From assembly GCF_031885415.1 (NCBI RefSeq), contig NZ_CP116871.1, positions 930,001-994,000 of the forward strand: a DNA stretch of 64,000 bases, given 5' to 3'. The translations under genes and the position numbers were made by a program. The notes under the pieces were generated by a model. That model was not told the DNA's origin and made no database searches. It worked only from the letters and a program-made list of their open reading frames with translations. Shown here one piece after another: positions 16,748 through 26,161 of this stretch (positions within the stretch are counted from its first letter, which is position 1; every line of letters begins with the position of its first letter). Origin of the DNA: Microbacterium forte (GTDB lineage: Bacteria > Actinomycetota > Actinomycetes > Actinomycetales > Microbacteriaceae).

Positions 16748-17756
16748 TCGCGCCGATCAGGCGGAACAGACTGCCGACCTGACGCTGATCGAGGTGCAGG
16801 GCCAGTCGCGGAAGATGCAGCACGTCATCGTCGGCGACCTCGGGCGACCGCGGAGCAGTCCTCTCGATACGTCCGCTCGCCAGCATCCCGGCGAACTGCT
16901 CGTTGAGCTGCTCCACCTCGGTATCGGACGGCTCGGCTCGGAGGCGGAGCACCAGGGTGTCTCCGAACCACCGCAATGAGTCGTAGTTGCGCCAGAACCC
17001 TGCGATCACGGAGGCGGCCGACTCGACGGAGTCGGTGATGACGACGCGGTCGAAGTCGCCCTCGGAGATCACGCCCGTGGGCGCCAGATCCTCGTCGATG
17101 AACCGCTTGAGACCGTTCCAGAAGGTGCCGCCTGGCTCGTCGAGCAGGACGATCGGCGTCGGCTCGGCCTTGCCTGTCTGCTGCAGCGTGAGCAGCTCGA
17201 ACATCTCGTCGAGCGTGCCGAACCCGCCAGGCAGGCAGATGAAGCCGCTGGACTCCTTGATGAGCATCAGCTTGCGGGTGAAGAAGTACTTCATCGCCAC
17301 CACGTGCTCGCTCGCCGCGATCAGGCTGTTGGCCTTCTCTTCGAACGGAAGCCTGATCGACACCCCGAGTGAGAGCGCCGGGCCCGCACCCTCCGCCGCA
17401 GCCTGCATGATCCCCGGGCCTGCCCCGGTGACGACCATCCACCCATCCGCTGCCAGAGCGGCGGCGACGTCACGGGCCTGCACGTAGAGCGGATCATCGT
17501 GCCGGGTCCGAGCCGAACCGAACACCGTGACCTTGGGCACGCCCTCGAACGGAGCGAACAGCCGGAAGGCGTCTCGCATCTCGGCGAGGGCGGCGGAGGC
17601 GATCTTGAGGTCGAGACGGTCGGTGCCGTCCTCACCCAGCAGGACCGCCGTGCGCATCATGCGCATGACCAGCCTGCGGTCGGTCTTCACCCCGGCCTCG
17701 TCGAGGACGTTGTTGATCTCGGCACTCAGCGATTCCGGCAGCGGTTCGTCGGTCAT
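16716..17756 (-). CDS. LOG-family protein (nucleotide 5'-monophosphate phosphoribohydrolase-like)
   Basis: 346 residues. LOG-family proteins cleave the N-glycosidic bond of (cytokinin) nucleotides; older annotations call them lysine decarboxylases. The core has KVTVFGSART, VVTGAGPGIMQAAAEGA and the diagnostic LPGGFGTLDEMFE motif, which provides the active-site Arg/Glu environment. It is longer than plant LOG proteins: about 75 extra N-terminal residues and a C-terminal extension beyond FAGMLASGRIE. CAGGCT ends six bases before the ATG, a near match to the local -10 rule. The natural substrate is unknown. Confidence 0.85.
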   Translation of the reverse strand: MTDEPLPESLSAEINNVLDEAGVKTDRRLVMRMMRTAVLLGEDGTDRLDLKIASAALAEMRDAFRLFAPFEGVPKVTVFGSARTRHDDPLYVQARDVAAALAADGWMVVTGAGPGIMQAAAEGAGPALSLGVSIRLPFEEKANSLIAASEHVVAMKYFFTRKLMLIKESSGFICLPGGFGTLDEMFELLTLQQTGKAEPTPIVLLDEPGGTFWNGLKRFIDEDLAPTGVISEGDFDRVVITDSVESAASVIAGFWRNYDSLRWFGDTLVLRLRAEPSDTEVEQLNEQFAGMLASGRIERTAPRSPEVADDDVLHLPRLALHLDQRQVGSLFRLIGAINSLESAPAL

Positions 17757-17873
17757 GCCCTCAGCCTGTCACGAGGGGGTGTCGGCCGGGTCGACGCAAC
17801 GCCGCTGTGATCATCCTCATCGCGCGGTGTCAATACCCGTGCGCACGGACGTCATCCGAGGCACAGTGTCGGC

Positions 17874-18377
17874 ATGACTGAGATCACTGGACCGGAAGCA
17901 CTCGCACGCGTGACCGAGCTCGTCGAGGACATCGACTTCACGATGCTGACGACGACGGACGACGACGGCAACCTGGTGAGCAGACCGATGTCGACCAGGC
18001 AGATGGACGATGCCGGAGACATCTGGTTCTTCACCGCGGAAGACACGGAGAAGGTCGAAGAAGCACGAGCCCACCATCAGGTCGGCCTCTCGTATTGCGA
18101 TGCCAAGGGCATGCGATATGTCTCGGTGGCCGGGAACGCCTCCGTGGTGCACGACCGCGCGAAGATGGAGGAGCTCTACTCGCCCTCGCTCGACATCTGG
18201 TTCGAAGACGGCCTCGACACCCCCGGCATCGCACTTCTGAAGGTGACGCCGACGGTGACCGAGTTCTGGGAGCCGGCCAAGGGCAAGATCGCGATGGCGG
18301 CCGGGGCGCTCAAGGCACTCGTCACCAAGGACACCCCCGACGACGACATCATGAACCACGGTCGCATCGTCTGCTGA
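17874..18377 (+). CDS. Pyridoxamine 5'-phosphate oxidase-like FMN-binding stress protein
   Basis: 167 residues of the general stress protein 26 type (split beta-barrel, FMN-binding). Typical signatures are MLTTTDDDGNLVSRPMS (about 24-40), the WFFTAEDTEKVEE segment, LSYCDAKGMRYVSVAG, and a C-terminal TEFWEP. These proteins bind flavin or F420-like cofactors and are linked to stress responses in other bacteria. A role in vitamin B6 synthesis is unlikely because the C-terminal PdxH domain is absent. The gene is followed by a strong bidirectional terminator. Confidence 0.85.
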   Translation: MTEITGPEALARVTELVEDIDFTMLTTTDDDGNLVSRPMSTRQMDDAGDIWFFTAEDTEKVEEARAHHQVGLSYCDAKGMRYVSVAGNASVVHDRAKMEELYSPSLDIWFEDGLDTPGIALLKVTPTVTEFWEPAKGKIAMAAGALKALVTKDTPDDDIMNHGRIVC

Positions 18378-18403
18378 CAGACGGTTCGCCCCCGGACAGA
18401 CGA

Positions 18404-18437
18404 AATGCCGCGCACCTCGGACGAGGTGCGCGGCATT
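18404..18437. terminator. Bidirectional terminator between the FMN-binding protein gene and proS
   Basis: A perfect 15-bp stem (18404-18418 against 18423-18437) with a GGAC loop lies between two convergent genes. AA and TT at the stem ends give a short A/T border on both sides. Confidence 0.8.
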
Positions 18438-18449
18438 CTCCGTCCGCGC

Positions 18450-20207
18450 TCAGCGCCGGGACAGCTGCTGCAGGGCCTCTTCGACCGACACCGCTTCGCG
18501 GTCACCGGTGCTGCGATCCCACAGCTCGACCTGGCCGTCGGCAGCGCCACGGCCGACGATGACGATCTTCGGCACGCCGACGAGCTCCGCGTCTCCGAAC
18601 TTCACACCGGGCGACACCTTCGGACGGTCGTCGTAGAGCACGTCGAGGCCTGCGGACTCCAGTTGCGCCGAGAGCTCGGTCGCCACGTCGAAGGCCACCT
18701 GATCGCGGCCGGCTGCGACGACCTGCACATCGAACGGTGCGACGGATGCCGGCCAGATGAGACCCTTCTCATCGTTGTGCAGCTCGGCGATGATCGCGAG
18801 GATGCGCGTGATGCCGATTCCGTACGAACCCATCGTGACCGTGACGAGCTTGCCGTTCTCGTTCAGCACCTTGAGGCCCAGGGTCTCGGCGAAGAACCTC
18901 CCGAGCTGGAAGACGTGACCGATCTCCATGCCACGAGCGAGCTCCACGGGTCCGGAGCCGTCGGGCGCGGGATCCCCGGCCCTGACGTTCGCGATCTCGA
19001 CGACCCCGTCGGCGAAGAAGTCCCGACCGGCGACGACCGAATGCGCATGCTTCTGATCGATGTTCGCACCGGTGATCCAGCTGGTCCCCTCGCTCACGCG
19101 GGGGTCGACCAGGTAGCGGATCCCGGTCGCGGACTCCTCTCCGAGCACCGCGCCGGTCGGTGACCACGGACCGATGTAGCCCCGCACGAGCAGCGGGTTC
19201 TTCTCGAAGTCGTCAGCGGTGGCGGTCTCGACCTCGGCCGGAGCGAAAGCGACCTCCGCGCGCTTCTCATCGACCTCGCGATCGCCCGGGATCCCGACGA
19301 CGACGAGCTCGCGCGTGCCGTCCACATGCGTGAGCGCCAGCACGACGTTCTTGAGGGTGTCGGCAGCGGTGTAGTCGCCATCCAGGTTCGCGTTCGCGTG
19401 CGCCACGAGCGTCTCGATCGTGGGAGTGTCCGGTGAGTCGAAGACGATCGGCGCAGCATCGGCGTCGAAACCGATGGCGTCAGGGACCTCGGTCGAGAAA
19501 GCCTCGACATTCGCGGCGTATCCCCCCGCGCTGCGCACGAAGGTGTCCTCACCGACAGGTGTCGGGTGGAGGAACTCCTCGCTTCGCGCGCCGCCCATGA
19601 GTCCGTTGTCGGCATTCACGATCACGTATTCGAGACCGAGCCGCTGGAAGATCCGCTCATATGCGTCCCGCTGCGCCTGATAGCTGGCCTCGAGACCGGC
19701 ATCCGACGCGTCGAACGAGTAGGCGTCCTTCATCGTGAACTCGCGACCGCGGAGCAGGCCAGCCCGCGGGCGTGCCTCATCGCGGTACTTGTCCTGGATC
19801 TGATAGATCGTGAGGGGCAGATCCTTGTACGACGAGTAGAGGTCCTTCACGAGGAGCGTGAACATCTCTTCGTGCGTCGGCGCGAGAAGGTAGTCCGCGC
19901 CCTTCCGGTCCTGAAGGCGGAAGATCCCGTCGCCGTACGATTCCCAGCGTCCGGACAGCTCGTAGGGCTCGCGCGGAAGCAGCGCGGGGAAGTGGACCTC
20001 CTGCGCGCCGGCATTCGCCATCTCCTCGCGCACGATGGCCTCGATGCGCGCCTTGACCTTGAGGCCCAGAGGCAGCCACGTGAACACGCCCGGTGCCGCG
20101 CGGCGGATGTAGCCGGCGCGGATCAGCAGCCTGTGGCTGGCGACCTCTGCTTCTGCAGGGTCTTCGCGGAGCGTGCGGAGGAAGAAGTTCGAAAGACGAG
20201 TGACCAC
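18450..20207 (-). CDS. proS: Prolyl-tRNA synthetase (bacterial type)
   Basis: 585 residues, the bacterial ProS form with an editing insertion between class II motifs 2 and 3. Motif 1 region [19 protein letters not shown] (about 31-49), motif 2 [18 protein letters not shown], the insertion domain (about 230-400, with KNVVL and the VRGYIGP region), motif 3 [12 protein letters not shown], and the C-terminal anticodon-binding domain are all visible. It charges tRNA-Pro in the cytoplasm. The GTG start at 20207 lies six bases after TAGACT, suggesting a leaderless mRNA. Confidence 0.97.
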   Translation of the reverse strand: MVTRLSNFFLRTLREDPAEAEVASHRLLIRAGYIRRAAPGVFTWLPLGLKVKARIEAIVREEMANAGAQEVHFPALLPREPYELSGRWESYGDGIFRLQDRKGADYLLAPTHEEMFTLLVKDLYSSYKDLPLTIYQIQDKYRDEARPRAGLLRGREFTMKDAYSFDASDAGLEASYQAQRDAYERIFQRLGLEYVIVNADNGLMGGARSEEFLHPTPVGEDTFVRSAGGYAANVEAFSTEVPDAIGFDADAAPIVFDSPDTPTIETLVAHANANLDGDYTAADTLKNVVLALTHVDGTRELVVVGIPGDREVDEKRAEVAFAPAEVETATADDFEKNPLLVRGYIGPWSPTGAVLGEESATGIRYLVDPRVSEGTSWITGANIDQKHAHSVVAGRDFFADGVVEIANVRAGDPAPDGSGPVELARGMEIGHVFQLGRFFAETLGLKVLNENGKLVTVTMGSYGIGITRILAIIAELHNDEKGLIWPASVAPFDVQVVAAGRDQVAFDVATELSAQLESAGLDVLYDDRPKVSPGVKFGDAELVGVPKIVIVGRGAADGQVELWDRSTGDREAVSVEEALQQLSRR

Positions 20208-20249
20208 CGGGCAAGTCTACTGACCGGTGGTCACCCGTTTCGCGTCGCG

Positions 20250-21020
20250 TCAGTTGAGCGCAGGGAGGCCGTTCGGGATCACGCCGCCCGCATACAGGCT
20301 GGCGGCGAGCTCCTGAACAGCGGTGAGCGCCACACGCTGCGGGAGCGGCCCGTACGAGATGCGGGCGACGCCCAGCTTCTCGTACTCGGAGGCGGCGAGG
20401 GTTCCAGGGAGCCCGATCACGCTGAGCTTGCCTTCGCCGAGACCCTCGACGAGCTGGCGGGTGATGTTGGCGTCGAGCATTCCGGGCACGAACACCGCGG
20501 TGGCTCCGGCGTCGAGGAACGCCCGTCCGCGCTGGATCGCATCCGCGACGCTTTCCGCGACAGGGCGGTGGCCGGCGCGGACGAACGCGTCGGTGCGCGC
20601 GTTGAGCGCGAACGGCACGCCCTCGGCCTCCGCTGCCTTGACGATGGCCTCGACTGCGGCGACGGATTCGTCGAACGGCTTGAGGCGGTCTTCGATGTTG
20701 GCTCCGACCACGCCCGCGCCGATCGCCAGGCGGGTGGTCTCCCCTGCGTCGCCGTATCCGTCATCGAGGTCGGCGGTCACCGGGACCGAGACGGAGGCCG
20801 CGATGCGACCCACCATGTCGATCATGATGTCTCGGGAGATCGTGCCGTCCTCGAAACCGAACGAGGCGGCGATGCCGTGACCGGCAGTCGCGATCGCCTT
20901 CGTCTCGGGAAGCTTCGCGACAGCGCGGGCTGACACGACGTCCCACACATTCACGACGCGGAGGATCTCCGGGGCTTCATAGAGTCCGATCAAGGTCTTG
21001 GCCTTCGCAGCAGTGGTCAT
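20250..21020 (-). CDS. Isocitrate lyase/PEP mutase superfamily protein
   Basis: 256 residues of the oxaloacetate hydrolase/PEP phosphonomutase type. The N-terminal VVNVWDVVSARAVAK, the Mg-binding TADLDDGYGD, NIEDRL and the following ALNARTDAF are typical of this TIM-barrel family, which breaks or rearranges C-C or C-P bonds in 2-oxo acids. The catalytic loop Cys of isocitrate lyase (KKCGH) is not present, so it is not isocitrate lyase. No phosphonate genes are nearby, so the substrate is undetermined. ATG 21020 is six bases after TAGCGT. Confidence 0.82.
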   Translation of the reverse strand: MTTAAKAKTLIGLYEAPEILRVVNVWDVVSARAVAKLPETKAIATAGHGIAASFGFEDGTISRDIMIDMVGRIAASVSVPVTADLDDGYGDAGETTRLAIGAGVVGANIEDRLKPFDESVAAVEAIVKAAEAEGVPFALNARTDAFVRAGHRPVAESVADAIQRGRAFLDAGATAVFVPGMLDANITRQLVEGLGEGKLSVIGLPGTLAASEYEKLGVARISYGPLPQRVALTAVQELAASLYAGGVIPNGLPALN

Positions 21021-21236
21021 ACCCCCACGCTAACGCCCAGTATTCCGGTCTGGGTCGGACGGACACGCGAATCACAGGTTCCGAGGGGTCGCAGCGCATC
21101 ACGGACCCTCCGCCTCCTCTCCCGTGTGCGCCTCCACCGCTGCTCAAGACAGCCAGCCGCCGGCCTCCTGAGGAGTTCCGGGCGACCCGGCTCGGGGGCG
21201 ACGGCTGTCTCGTCCGCGGCGTCATAGTGTGGGGAC
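21021..21236. promoter_or_regulatory. Divergent leaderless promoters
   Basis: On the minus strand TAGCGT (21027-21032) ends six bases before ATG 21020. On the plus strand TAGTGT (21225-21230) ends six bases before ATG 21237. The intervening 190 bases show no other feature I can support beyond a long-range GACAGCC/GGCTGTC inverse pair. Confidence 0.55.
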
Positions 21237-22652
21237 ATGCCTCAGCGCCGATCGCACGTCGCCCCGTCAGCCGCGCAGACCGAGCTCGCCGCAGCGCTCG
21301 CCGCGCTGAGAGAGTCCCTCGACGCGCCCACGGACTTCCCCGCCGCTGTCGTCGCCGAAGCAGAGGCCACGAAAGCGGCGACTCCCGAGCTCGATCTGCG
21401 CGACATCCCCTTCGCGACCCTCGATCCGCTCGGGTCACGCGACCTCGACCAGGCGTTCCACCTCGAACGCGACGGCTCCGGCTTCGCAGTCCGCTACGCG
21501 ATCGCCGACGTCCCGGGGTTCGTTGCGCCCGGCGGAGAGGTCGACACGGAGGCTCGGCGCCGCGGCCAGACACTGTACGCCGCGGACGGGACGATTCCCC
21601 TGCATCCGAAGATCCTCAGCGAGGACCGCGCATCGCTCCTGGCCGATGTGGATCGCCCTGCCCTGGTCTGGACGTTCGCGCTCGACTCCTCGGGCACCGT
21701 CACGGACTTCCGCCTGGAGCGGGCACTGGTCCGTACCCGCGCCCAGCTGGACTACGTCAGCGCCCAGGCCGCACTCGACCGCGGCGAAGGCGGTCCCGCG
21801 GCGCTGTTGCCGGAGATCGGCGCATTGCGGATCGAGCAGGAGAGGATCCGCGGCGGCGCGAGCCTGAACCTCCCGGACGAGGAGGTGACCAGAGCGGCCG
21901 ATGGCAGCTACGCGATCGAGCGCCGCCATCCTCTTCCCGTCGAGGAGTGGAACGCCCAGCTGTCCCTCATGACCGGTATGGCGGCGGCGTCGCTGATGCT
22001 GGACGCCGGCACCGGCATCCTTCGAACCATGCCGCAGCCCGACGAGAAGGCCTTCGACGCGTTCCGCCATCAGACCGAGGCTCTCGGACGACCGTGGACG
22101 ACGGGACGATACGGCGACTATCTGCGTGACCTGGATCGCGCCGACCCGATGACCTTGCCCGTTCTCGAGGCAGCCGCGACCCTGTTCCGCGGCGCCGGCT
22201 ACGTGACTTTCGACGGCTCCGCCCCGAGCGACGCACAACAGGCTGCGATTGCGGCGCCCTACGCCCACGCGACCGCTCCCCTGCGTCGACTCGTCGATCG
22301 CTGGTCTCTCGAGATCTGCCTCGCCGTGTCGGAAGACCGGGACGTGCCCGGCTGGGTTCGCGAGTCGCTGCCCGACCTCCCTGCGCTGATGCAGAGCTCC
22401 GGGCAACGCGCGTCCAGACTCGACTCGGCGACGATCAACTGCGTCGAAGCCGCACTGCTCACGCCTTTCGTGGGCCGGACGGTCGAGGCGACCGTGATCG
22501 AGATACGCGGCGAGCGCGCGACGGTCCAGCTCGCCGACCCTGCTGTGACCGCATCCGCCCCTGTACCCGCCGGCACGGTGCCCGGCGGACGTGTCTCCTT
22601 GCGCCTCGTCAGCACCGACGTCGCCCGAGGCGAGATCGAGTTCGCGATCTGA
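21237..22652 (+). CDS. RNB-domain ribonuclease (RNase II/R-like, compact)
   Basis: 471 residues. It is a 3'-5' exoribonuclease of the RNB superfamily. The catalytic metal-binding motif DPLGSRDLDQAF is near 62-73, YAIADVPGFV follows, and the C-terminal catalytic region has YAHATAPLRRLVDRWS, the equivalent of the family's Y-A/T-H-x-T-SPIRRY motif. It is much shorter than RNase R: the N-terminal cold-shock and C-terminal S1 domains are missing or minimal, as in many actinobacterial RNB proteins. Start ATG 21237 is six bases after TAGTGT. The Nudix fusion gene follows 17 bases later. Confidence 0.9.
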   Translation: MPQRRSHVAPSAAQTELAAALAALRESLDAPTDFPAAVVAEAEATKAATPELDLRDIPFATLDPLGSRDLDQAFHLERDGSGFAVRYAIADVPGFVAPGGEVDTEARRRGQTLYAADGTIPLHPKILSEDRASLLADVDRPALVWTFALDSSGTVTDFRLERALVRTRAQLDYVSAQAALDRGEGGPAALLPEIGALRIEQERIRGGASLNLPDEEVTRAADGSYAIERRHPLPVEEWNAQLSLMTGMAAASLMLDAGTGILRTMPQPDEKAFDAFRHQTEALGRPWTTGRYGDYLRDLDRADPMTLPVLEAAATLFRGAGYVTFDGSAPSDAQQAAIAAPYAHATAPLRRLVDRWSLEICLAVSEDRDVPGWVRESLPDLPALMQSSGQRASRLDSATINCVEAALLTPFVGRTVEATVIEIRGERATVQLADPAVTASAPVPAGTVPGGRVSLRLVSTDVARGEIEFAI

Positions 22653-22669
22653 CCCCTAGGCTCTGCTCC

Positions 22670-23875
22670 ATGCCCACATCGCCCTACGTCAGCGGGATCC
22701 GCGAACGCATCGGTCACGATCTCCTGCTGCTCCCCGCCGTCACTGCCGTCATCCGGCGAGATGACCGCTTCCTGCTGTGTCGGCGGGTGGACGCGTCGGA
22801 GTGGGGCCTGGTCGGCGGCGGGGTCGAACCCGGTGAGGATCCGAAGGATGCCGTGCTGCGCGAGGTGCGCGAAGAGCTCGGGATCCGTGTCGGCATCGAT
22901 GGTCTCGTCGGAGCGTACGGCGGCGAGGAGCTCCTCGTCCGATACGCCAACCACGACGTCGTCAGCTACGTCACGACCGCGTTCCTCTGCTCGATCCCTG
23001 ATGGCTCGCCCCTGGTCTTCGCCGACGGAGAACTGGCCGAGACAGGGTGGTTCGCGCTCGACGAGATCGCAGCGTTGCGACGTGATCGAGCCATCGACCG
23101 AATCCTCGGAGATGCGGTCGACCTCGCCCGAGCTCCCGCCGCGACCCCGATCGTCGAGGAGGATGAAGATCGCGCTGTCGGGGTGGACCACTTCGCCGTC
23201 GCAGCACGATTCGTCACCGCCCGCTTTCCCGGCGCCGGCGTGGCCATCGTGGCCGGAAGCACGGCACGGGGCGATCGCACCGCGACGAGTGACATCGACC
23301 TGCTGCTGGTCGGCGATCAGCTCTTCGATGTCGACGGGCAGACGAGCGAAGCCTCGACGCACGAGTTCGAGGGCGAGATCTTCGAGGTCTTCGCATACAC
23401 GCCGACGGGGTTCGACGAGTGGGCGGCACGAGGCATCGCGCAGCATCGACCGGTGACGGTGCACATGCTGGTCGACGGCACCGCGATCAGAGACGATGGC
23501 CGACTGGCATCGCTCCGCCGGCAGTGGCGGAGCGTGCTCGACTCAGGGCCATCGCTCAGCGCGAGTGAGTCCGCGTTCCGTCGCTACGTCATCACCGATG
23601 TGCTCGACGATCTGGCGGACGCGACAGACCCTCTCGAGCAGCGTGTGGCGGCATCCGTCCTGTTCGAGCGGATCGCAGAGCTCATGCTGCTCACCGAGGG
23701 GCGGTGGATAGGGACGGGCAAATGGTTGCCGCGACGCCTCCGCGAGCTGAGCGTCGAGCGAGCGGACCGCTTGACCGTCCCTCTGCTCGAGAGCGACTAC
23801 ACGACCTTCGCAGCCCGCGTCTCGGATGAGCTCGAGCGCGCCGGCGGTCGAGTGCAGTCCGGCTTCGTTCGCTGA
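22670..23875 (+). CDS. Nudix hydrolase fused to a Pol-beta-type nucleotidyltransferase
   Basis: 401 residues with two enzymatic domains. Residues about 20-150 form a Nudix domain with a canonical box (GGVEPGEDPKDAVLREVREELG: G-x5-E-x7-REV-x-EE-x-G). From about 180 a minimal nucleotidyltransferase domain follows, with GSTARGDRTATSDIDLLLVGD, the GS(x)nDxD signature of the DNA polymerase beta superfamily, then a helical C-terminus. Separate Nudix and nucleotidyltransferase proteins are common; I do not know a characterised fusion like this. Nucleotide or nucleotide-sugar/antibiotic modification is possible. TAGGCT ends seven bases before the ATG, so it may be transcribed separately from the RNB gene. 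Confidence 0.85.
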   Translation: MPTSPYVSGIRERIGHDLLLLPAVTAVIRRDDRFLLCRRVDASEWGLVGGGVEPGEDPKDAVLREVREELGIRVGIDGLVGAYGGEELLVRYANHDVVSYVTTAFLCSIPDGSPLVFADGELAETGWFALDEIAALRRDRAIDRILGDAVDLARAPAATPIVEEDEDRAVGVDHFAVAARFVTARFPGAGVAIVAGSTARGDRTATSDIDLLLVGDQLFDVDGQTSEASTHEFEGEIFEVFAYTPTGFDEWAARGIAQHRPVTVHMLVDGTAIRDDGRLASLRRQWRSVLDSGPSLSASESAFRRYVITDVLDDLADATDPLEQRVAASVLFERIAELMLLTEGRWIGTGKWLPRRLRELSVERADRLTVPLLESDYTTFAARVSDELERAGGRVQSGFVR

Positions 23876-23881
23876 GCGGAC

Positions 23882-24748
23882 TCAGACCGCGGGAACGGCC
23901 TTCGTGGTCATCACCAGCAGCTGCGGATCCGTCAGGTCGAGCGCCACCGAGATAGAGACGAACTCGGAGAGAGACTCCACATGCGTTCCGCCGCAGAGGA
24001 TCTCCGCATCGCCCTCCGGGAGTTCGCAGTGCCAGCTGCGACGATCCACGATCGCGGGGCCTTCGGGCGCCACGCGGCTCGCCGCACCGGTGGAGACCCA
24101 CGTGGCCAGCTGCGCGTTGATCGCCGCCTCCCGCTCTCCGAGCGTCGTCACGAAGGTCTCTGTGTCGAATCCGGCCCTGCGCAGGCTCTTGCCCAGGCGG
24201 TACTCGTCGACCGCGCCGTCTTCATGGATGCGGCTGGACTGGTTCGCCCTGGCCTCGAAATTCGGGTTGCCCAGGGCATCCGCACCGGGATCCTTGCGCC
24301 ACAGATCGCCGAGCGCGATGTCCAACGCCAACGACGCCAGGTGGCACGCGGTGTGGCCGCGGCTGAGGCCCGCCCGTCGTGGGGCGTCGACCGACAACTC
24401 GACGCGTGCCCCCTCGACCAGCCAGGATGGAGCGTCGCCGGCGATCGGGTGACCGACGAGCCACGTCCATCCTTCGACGCCGCGCTTGACCGGGATGTCG
24501 GCTCCGACCGCGAACTGGCCCTCGTCCGACACGGCGGCCATCACGGCCTCGGCGACACGGACGACGTTCCCTTCGGCAGAGAGCTCGCCTGTGTCTCCTG
24601 GCTGGTCCGGCCAGGTGTGGTCGACCGGGTGGAACGGGGTCGCGTCGACCACGACGATCGTTCCCCGCGATGATGTCTCGACCCGCGAGACAGTGCTCGA
24701 CCCTCTGAGGTCGCCTCCGGCGAAGGACACGATCGTGGACGACGGCAT
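23882..24748 (-). CDS. Alanyl-tRNA editing protein (AlaX-like trans-editing factor)
   Basis: 288 residues from ATG 24748, chosen over an ATG four codons earlier because AGGAG lies about five bases upstream. The zinc-binding editing motifs are HTACH (His132, His136) and CGGTH (Cys252, His256), as in the second editing domain of alanyl- and threonyl-tRNA synthetases. It probably removes Ser or Gly from mischarged tRNA-Ala in trans. An N-terminal beta-barrel (ATPFHPVDHTWPDQPGDTG) precedes the catalytic part, as in AlaX-M/L proteins. It is convergent with the Nudix gene, with six bases between the stops. Confidence 0.88.
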   Translation of the reverse strand: MPSSTIVSFAGGDLRGSSTVSRVETSSRGTIVVVDATPFHPVDHTWPDQPGDTGELSAEGNVVRVAEAVMAAVSDEGQFAVGADIPVKRGVEGWTWLVGHPIAGDAPSWLVEGARVELSVDAPRRAGLSRGHTACHLASLALDIALGDLWRKDPGADALGNPNFEARANQSSRIHEDGAVDEYRLGKSLRRAGFDTETFVTTLGEREAAINAQLATWVSTGAASRVAPEGPAIVDRRSWHCELPEGDAEILCGGTHVESLSEFVSISVALDLTDPQLLVMTTKAVPAV

Positions 24749-24779
24749 GGAACTCCTCATGTCGGATCGACGGGGTCGG

Positions 24780-25931
24780 TCAGGCCGTGACGACCTGCGC
24801 GGTGCCGAGCGGCGCCTCAGGCCCCATCTCAGCGGCGATGCGGTTGGCCTCTTCGATCAGAGTCGCGACGATGTCGGCCTCCGGCACGGTCTTGATGACC
24901 TCGCCCTTGACGAAGATCTGGCCCTTGCCGTTACCGGATGCGACACCGAGGTCAGCCTCACGCGCCTCGCCCGGGCCGTTCACGACGCAGCCCATGACGG
25001 CCACTCGCAGCGGGACGGTCATGTCCTTGAGTCCCTCGGTGACGTTCTCGGCGAGCGTGTACACGTCGACCTGGGCGCGTCCGCACGAGGGGCACGAGAC
25101 GATCTCGAGCTTGCGCTCGCGGAGGTTCAGGGACTGCAGGATCTGGTGACCGACCTTCACCTCTTCAGCCGGCGGCGCTGACAGAGACACACGGATGGTG
25201 TCTCCGATGCCCTCACCGAGCAGGATGCCGAATGCCGTGGCGCTCTTGATCGTGCCCTGGAACGCGGGGCCCGCCTCGGTCACACCGAGGTGCAGCGGCC
25301 AGTCGCCCCGCTCGGCGAGCTGACGGTAGGCCTTCACCATGACGATCGGGTCGTTGTGCTTGACCGAGATCTTGAAGTCGTGGAAGTCGTGCTCCTCGAA
25401 CAGCGAAGCCTCCCAGACGGCGCTCTCGACGAGCGCCTCAGCGGTCGCCTTGCCGAACTTGGTCAGAATGCGGCGGTCGAGCGAGCCCGCATTGACACCG
25501 ATGCGCAGCGAGACGCCCGCAGCCTTGGCGGCCTCGGCGATCTTGCCGACGTTGCCGTCGAACTCACGGATGTTGCCCGGGTTCACCCGAACTGCGCCGC
25601 AGCCCGCGTCGATGGCGGTGTAGATGTAGCGCGGCTGGAAGTGGATGTCGGCGATGACGGGAATCTGGCTCTTCATCGCGATGATCTTCAGCGCGTCGGC
25701 GTCGTCCTGATGCGGGACGGCGACGCGGACGATCTCGCATCCGGATGCGGTCAGCTCCGCGATCTGCTGGAGAGTCGCGTTGATGTCCGTCGTCTTCGTC
25801 GTCGTCATGGACTGGACGGTCACGGGGGCGTCACCGCCGACGAGCACCTTGCCCACCTTGATCTGGCGAGACTTGCGGCGCGGGGCGAGGACTTCGGGGA
25901 TCTTCGGCATCCCAAGATTCACTGCTGGCAC
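24780..25931 (-). CDS. ispG: 4-hydroxy-3-methylbut-2-en-1-yl diphosphate synthase (flavodoxin)
   Basis: 383 residues, full length. IspG converts MEcPP to HMBPP in the methylerythritol phosphate pathway using a [4Fe-4S] cluster. The TIM-barrel part has [21 protein letters not shown] and the KISVKHNDP region. The cluster ligands lie in [11 protein letters not shown] and [10 protein letters not shown] near the C-terminus, together with a conserved Glu. GTG 25931 is seven bases after TAGGCT, supporting a leaderless transcript. dxr of the same pathway lies about 7 kb away, and rseP, often adjacent, is at 28105. Confidence 0.97.
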   Translation of the reverse strand: MPAVNLGMPKIPEVLAPRRKSRQIKVGKVLVGGDAPVTVQSMTTTKTTDINATLQQIAELTASGCEIVRVAVPHQDDADALKIIAMKSQIPVIADIHFQPRYIYTAIDAGCGAVRVNPGNIREFDGNVGKIAEAAKAAGVSLRIGVNAGSLDRRILTKFGKATAEALVESAVWEASLFEEHDFHDFKISVKHNDPIVMVKAYRQLAERGDWPLHLGVTEAGPAFQGTIKSATAFGILLGEGIGDTIRVSLSAPPAEEVKVGHQILQSLNLRERKLEIVSCPSCGRAQVDVYTLAENVTEGLKDMTVPLRVAVMGCVVNGPGEAREADLGVASGNGKGQIFVKGEVIKTVPEADIVATLIEEANRIAAEMGPEAPLGTAQVVTA

Positions 25932-26024
25932 AACCCCCAGCCTACGCCGCCTGCATGCACGCAGGCTGGATGCCGCACGGCTCGGACGCGCGTCACACGA
26001 CCGGGGCGGCGGTGCGCGGTGTGA

Positions 26025-26030
26025 TAGTTT
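26025..26030 (+). promoter_or_regulatory. -10 element of the trp leader transcript
   Basis: TAGTTT matches TANNNT and ends seven bases before the ATG of the leader peptide. Transcription would start at or within one or two bases of that ATG, so the leader peptide itself is probably leaderless. Confidence 0.6.
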
Positions 26031-26037
26031 TCAGCCC

Positions 26038-26073
26038 ATGCTCGCGAACTGCACCTGGTGGCCCGCCTCTTAG
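26038..26073 (+). CDS. trpL: trp operon leader peptide
   Basis: An 11-codon ORF reading MLANCTWWPAS, with tandem Trp codons (26056-26061) and a TAG stop at 26071-26073. Tandem regulatory codons just ahead of a terminator and a tryptophan-pathway gene are the hallmark of ribosome-mediated attenuation. When charged tRNA-Trp is scarce the ribosome would stall at the Trp codons. A trp attenuator ahead of a fused trpEG is known in Streptomyces venezuelae; here the same arrangement is read directly from sequence. Confidence 0.88.
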   Translation: MLANCTWWPAS

Positions 26074-26124
26074 GCGGTGTGTTCGCGTTCCCACGAATCC
26101 AGACCGCCTCCGGGGCGGTCTTTT
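26063..26124 (+). promoter_or_regulatory. trp attenuator (segments 1-4 with terminator)
   Basis: Segment 1 CCGCC (26063-26067, overlapping the peptide's last codons) pairs with segment 2 GGCGG (26073-26077). Segment 2 GGCGGT (26073-26078) can instead pair with segment 3 ACCGCC (26103-26108), the antiterminator. Segment 3 GACCGCC (26102-26108) pairs with segment 4 GGCGGTC (26114-26120), followed by TTTT, giving the intrinsic terminator. The alternatives are mutually exclusive, as classical attenuation requires. Confidence 0.85.
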
Positions 26125-26161
26125 CGTTGAGCCGAGCCGGAGCCATGCACAGGAGACACCG

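Noticed and set aside
25955..26161. N-terminal extension of TrpEG to 25955
   Set aside because: It would run through the attenuator and leader peptide, and ATG 26162 has a good ribosome site.
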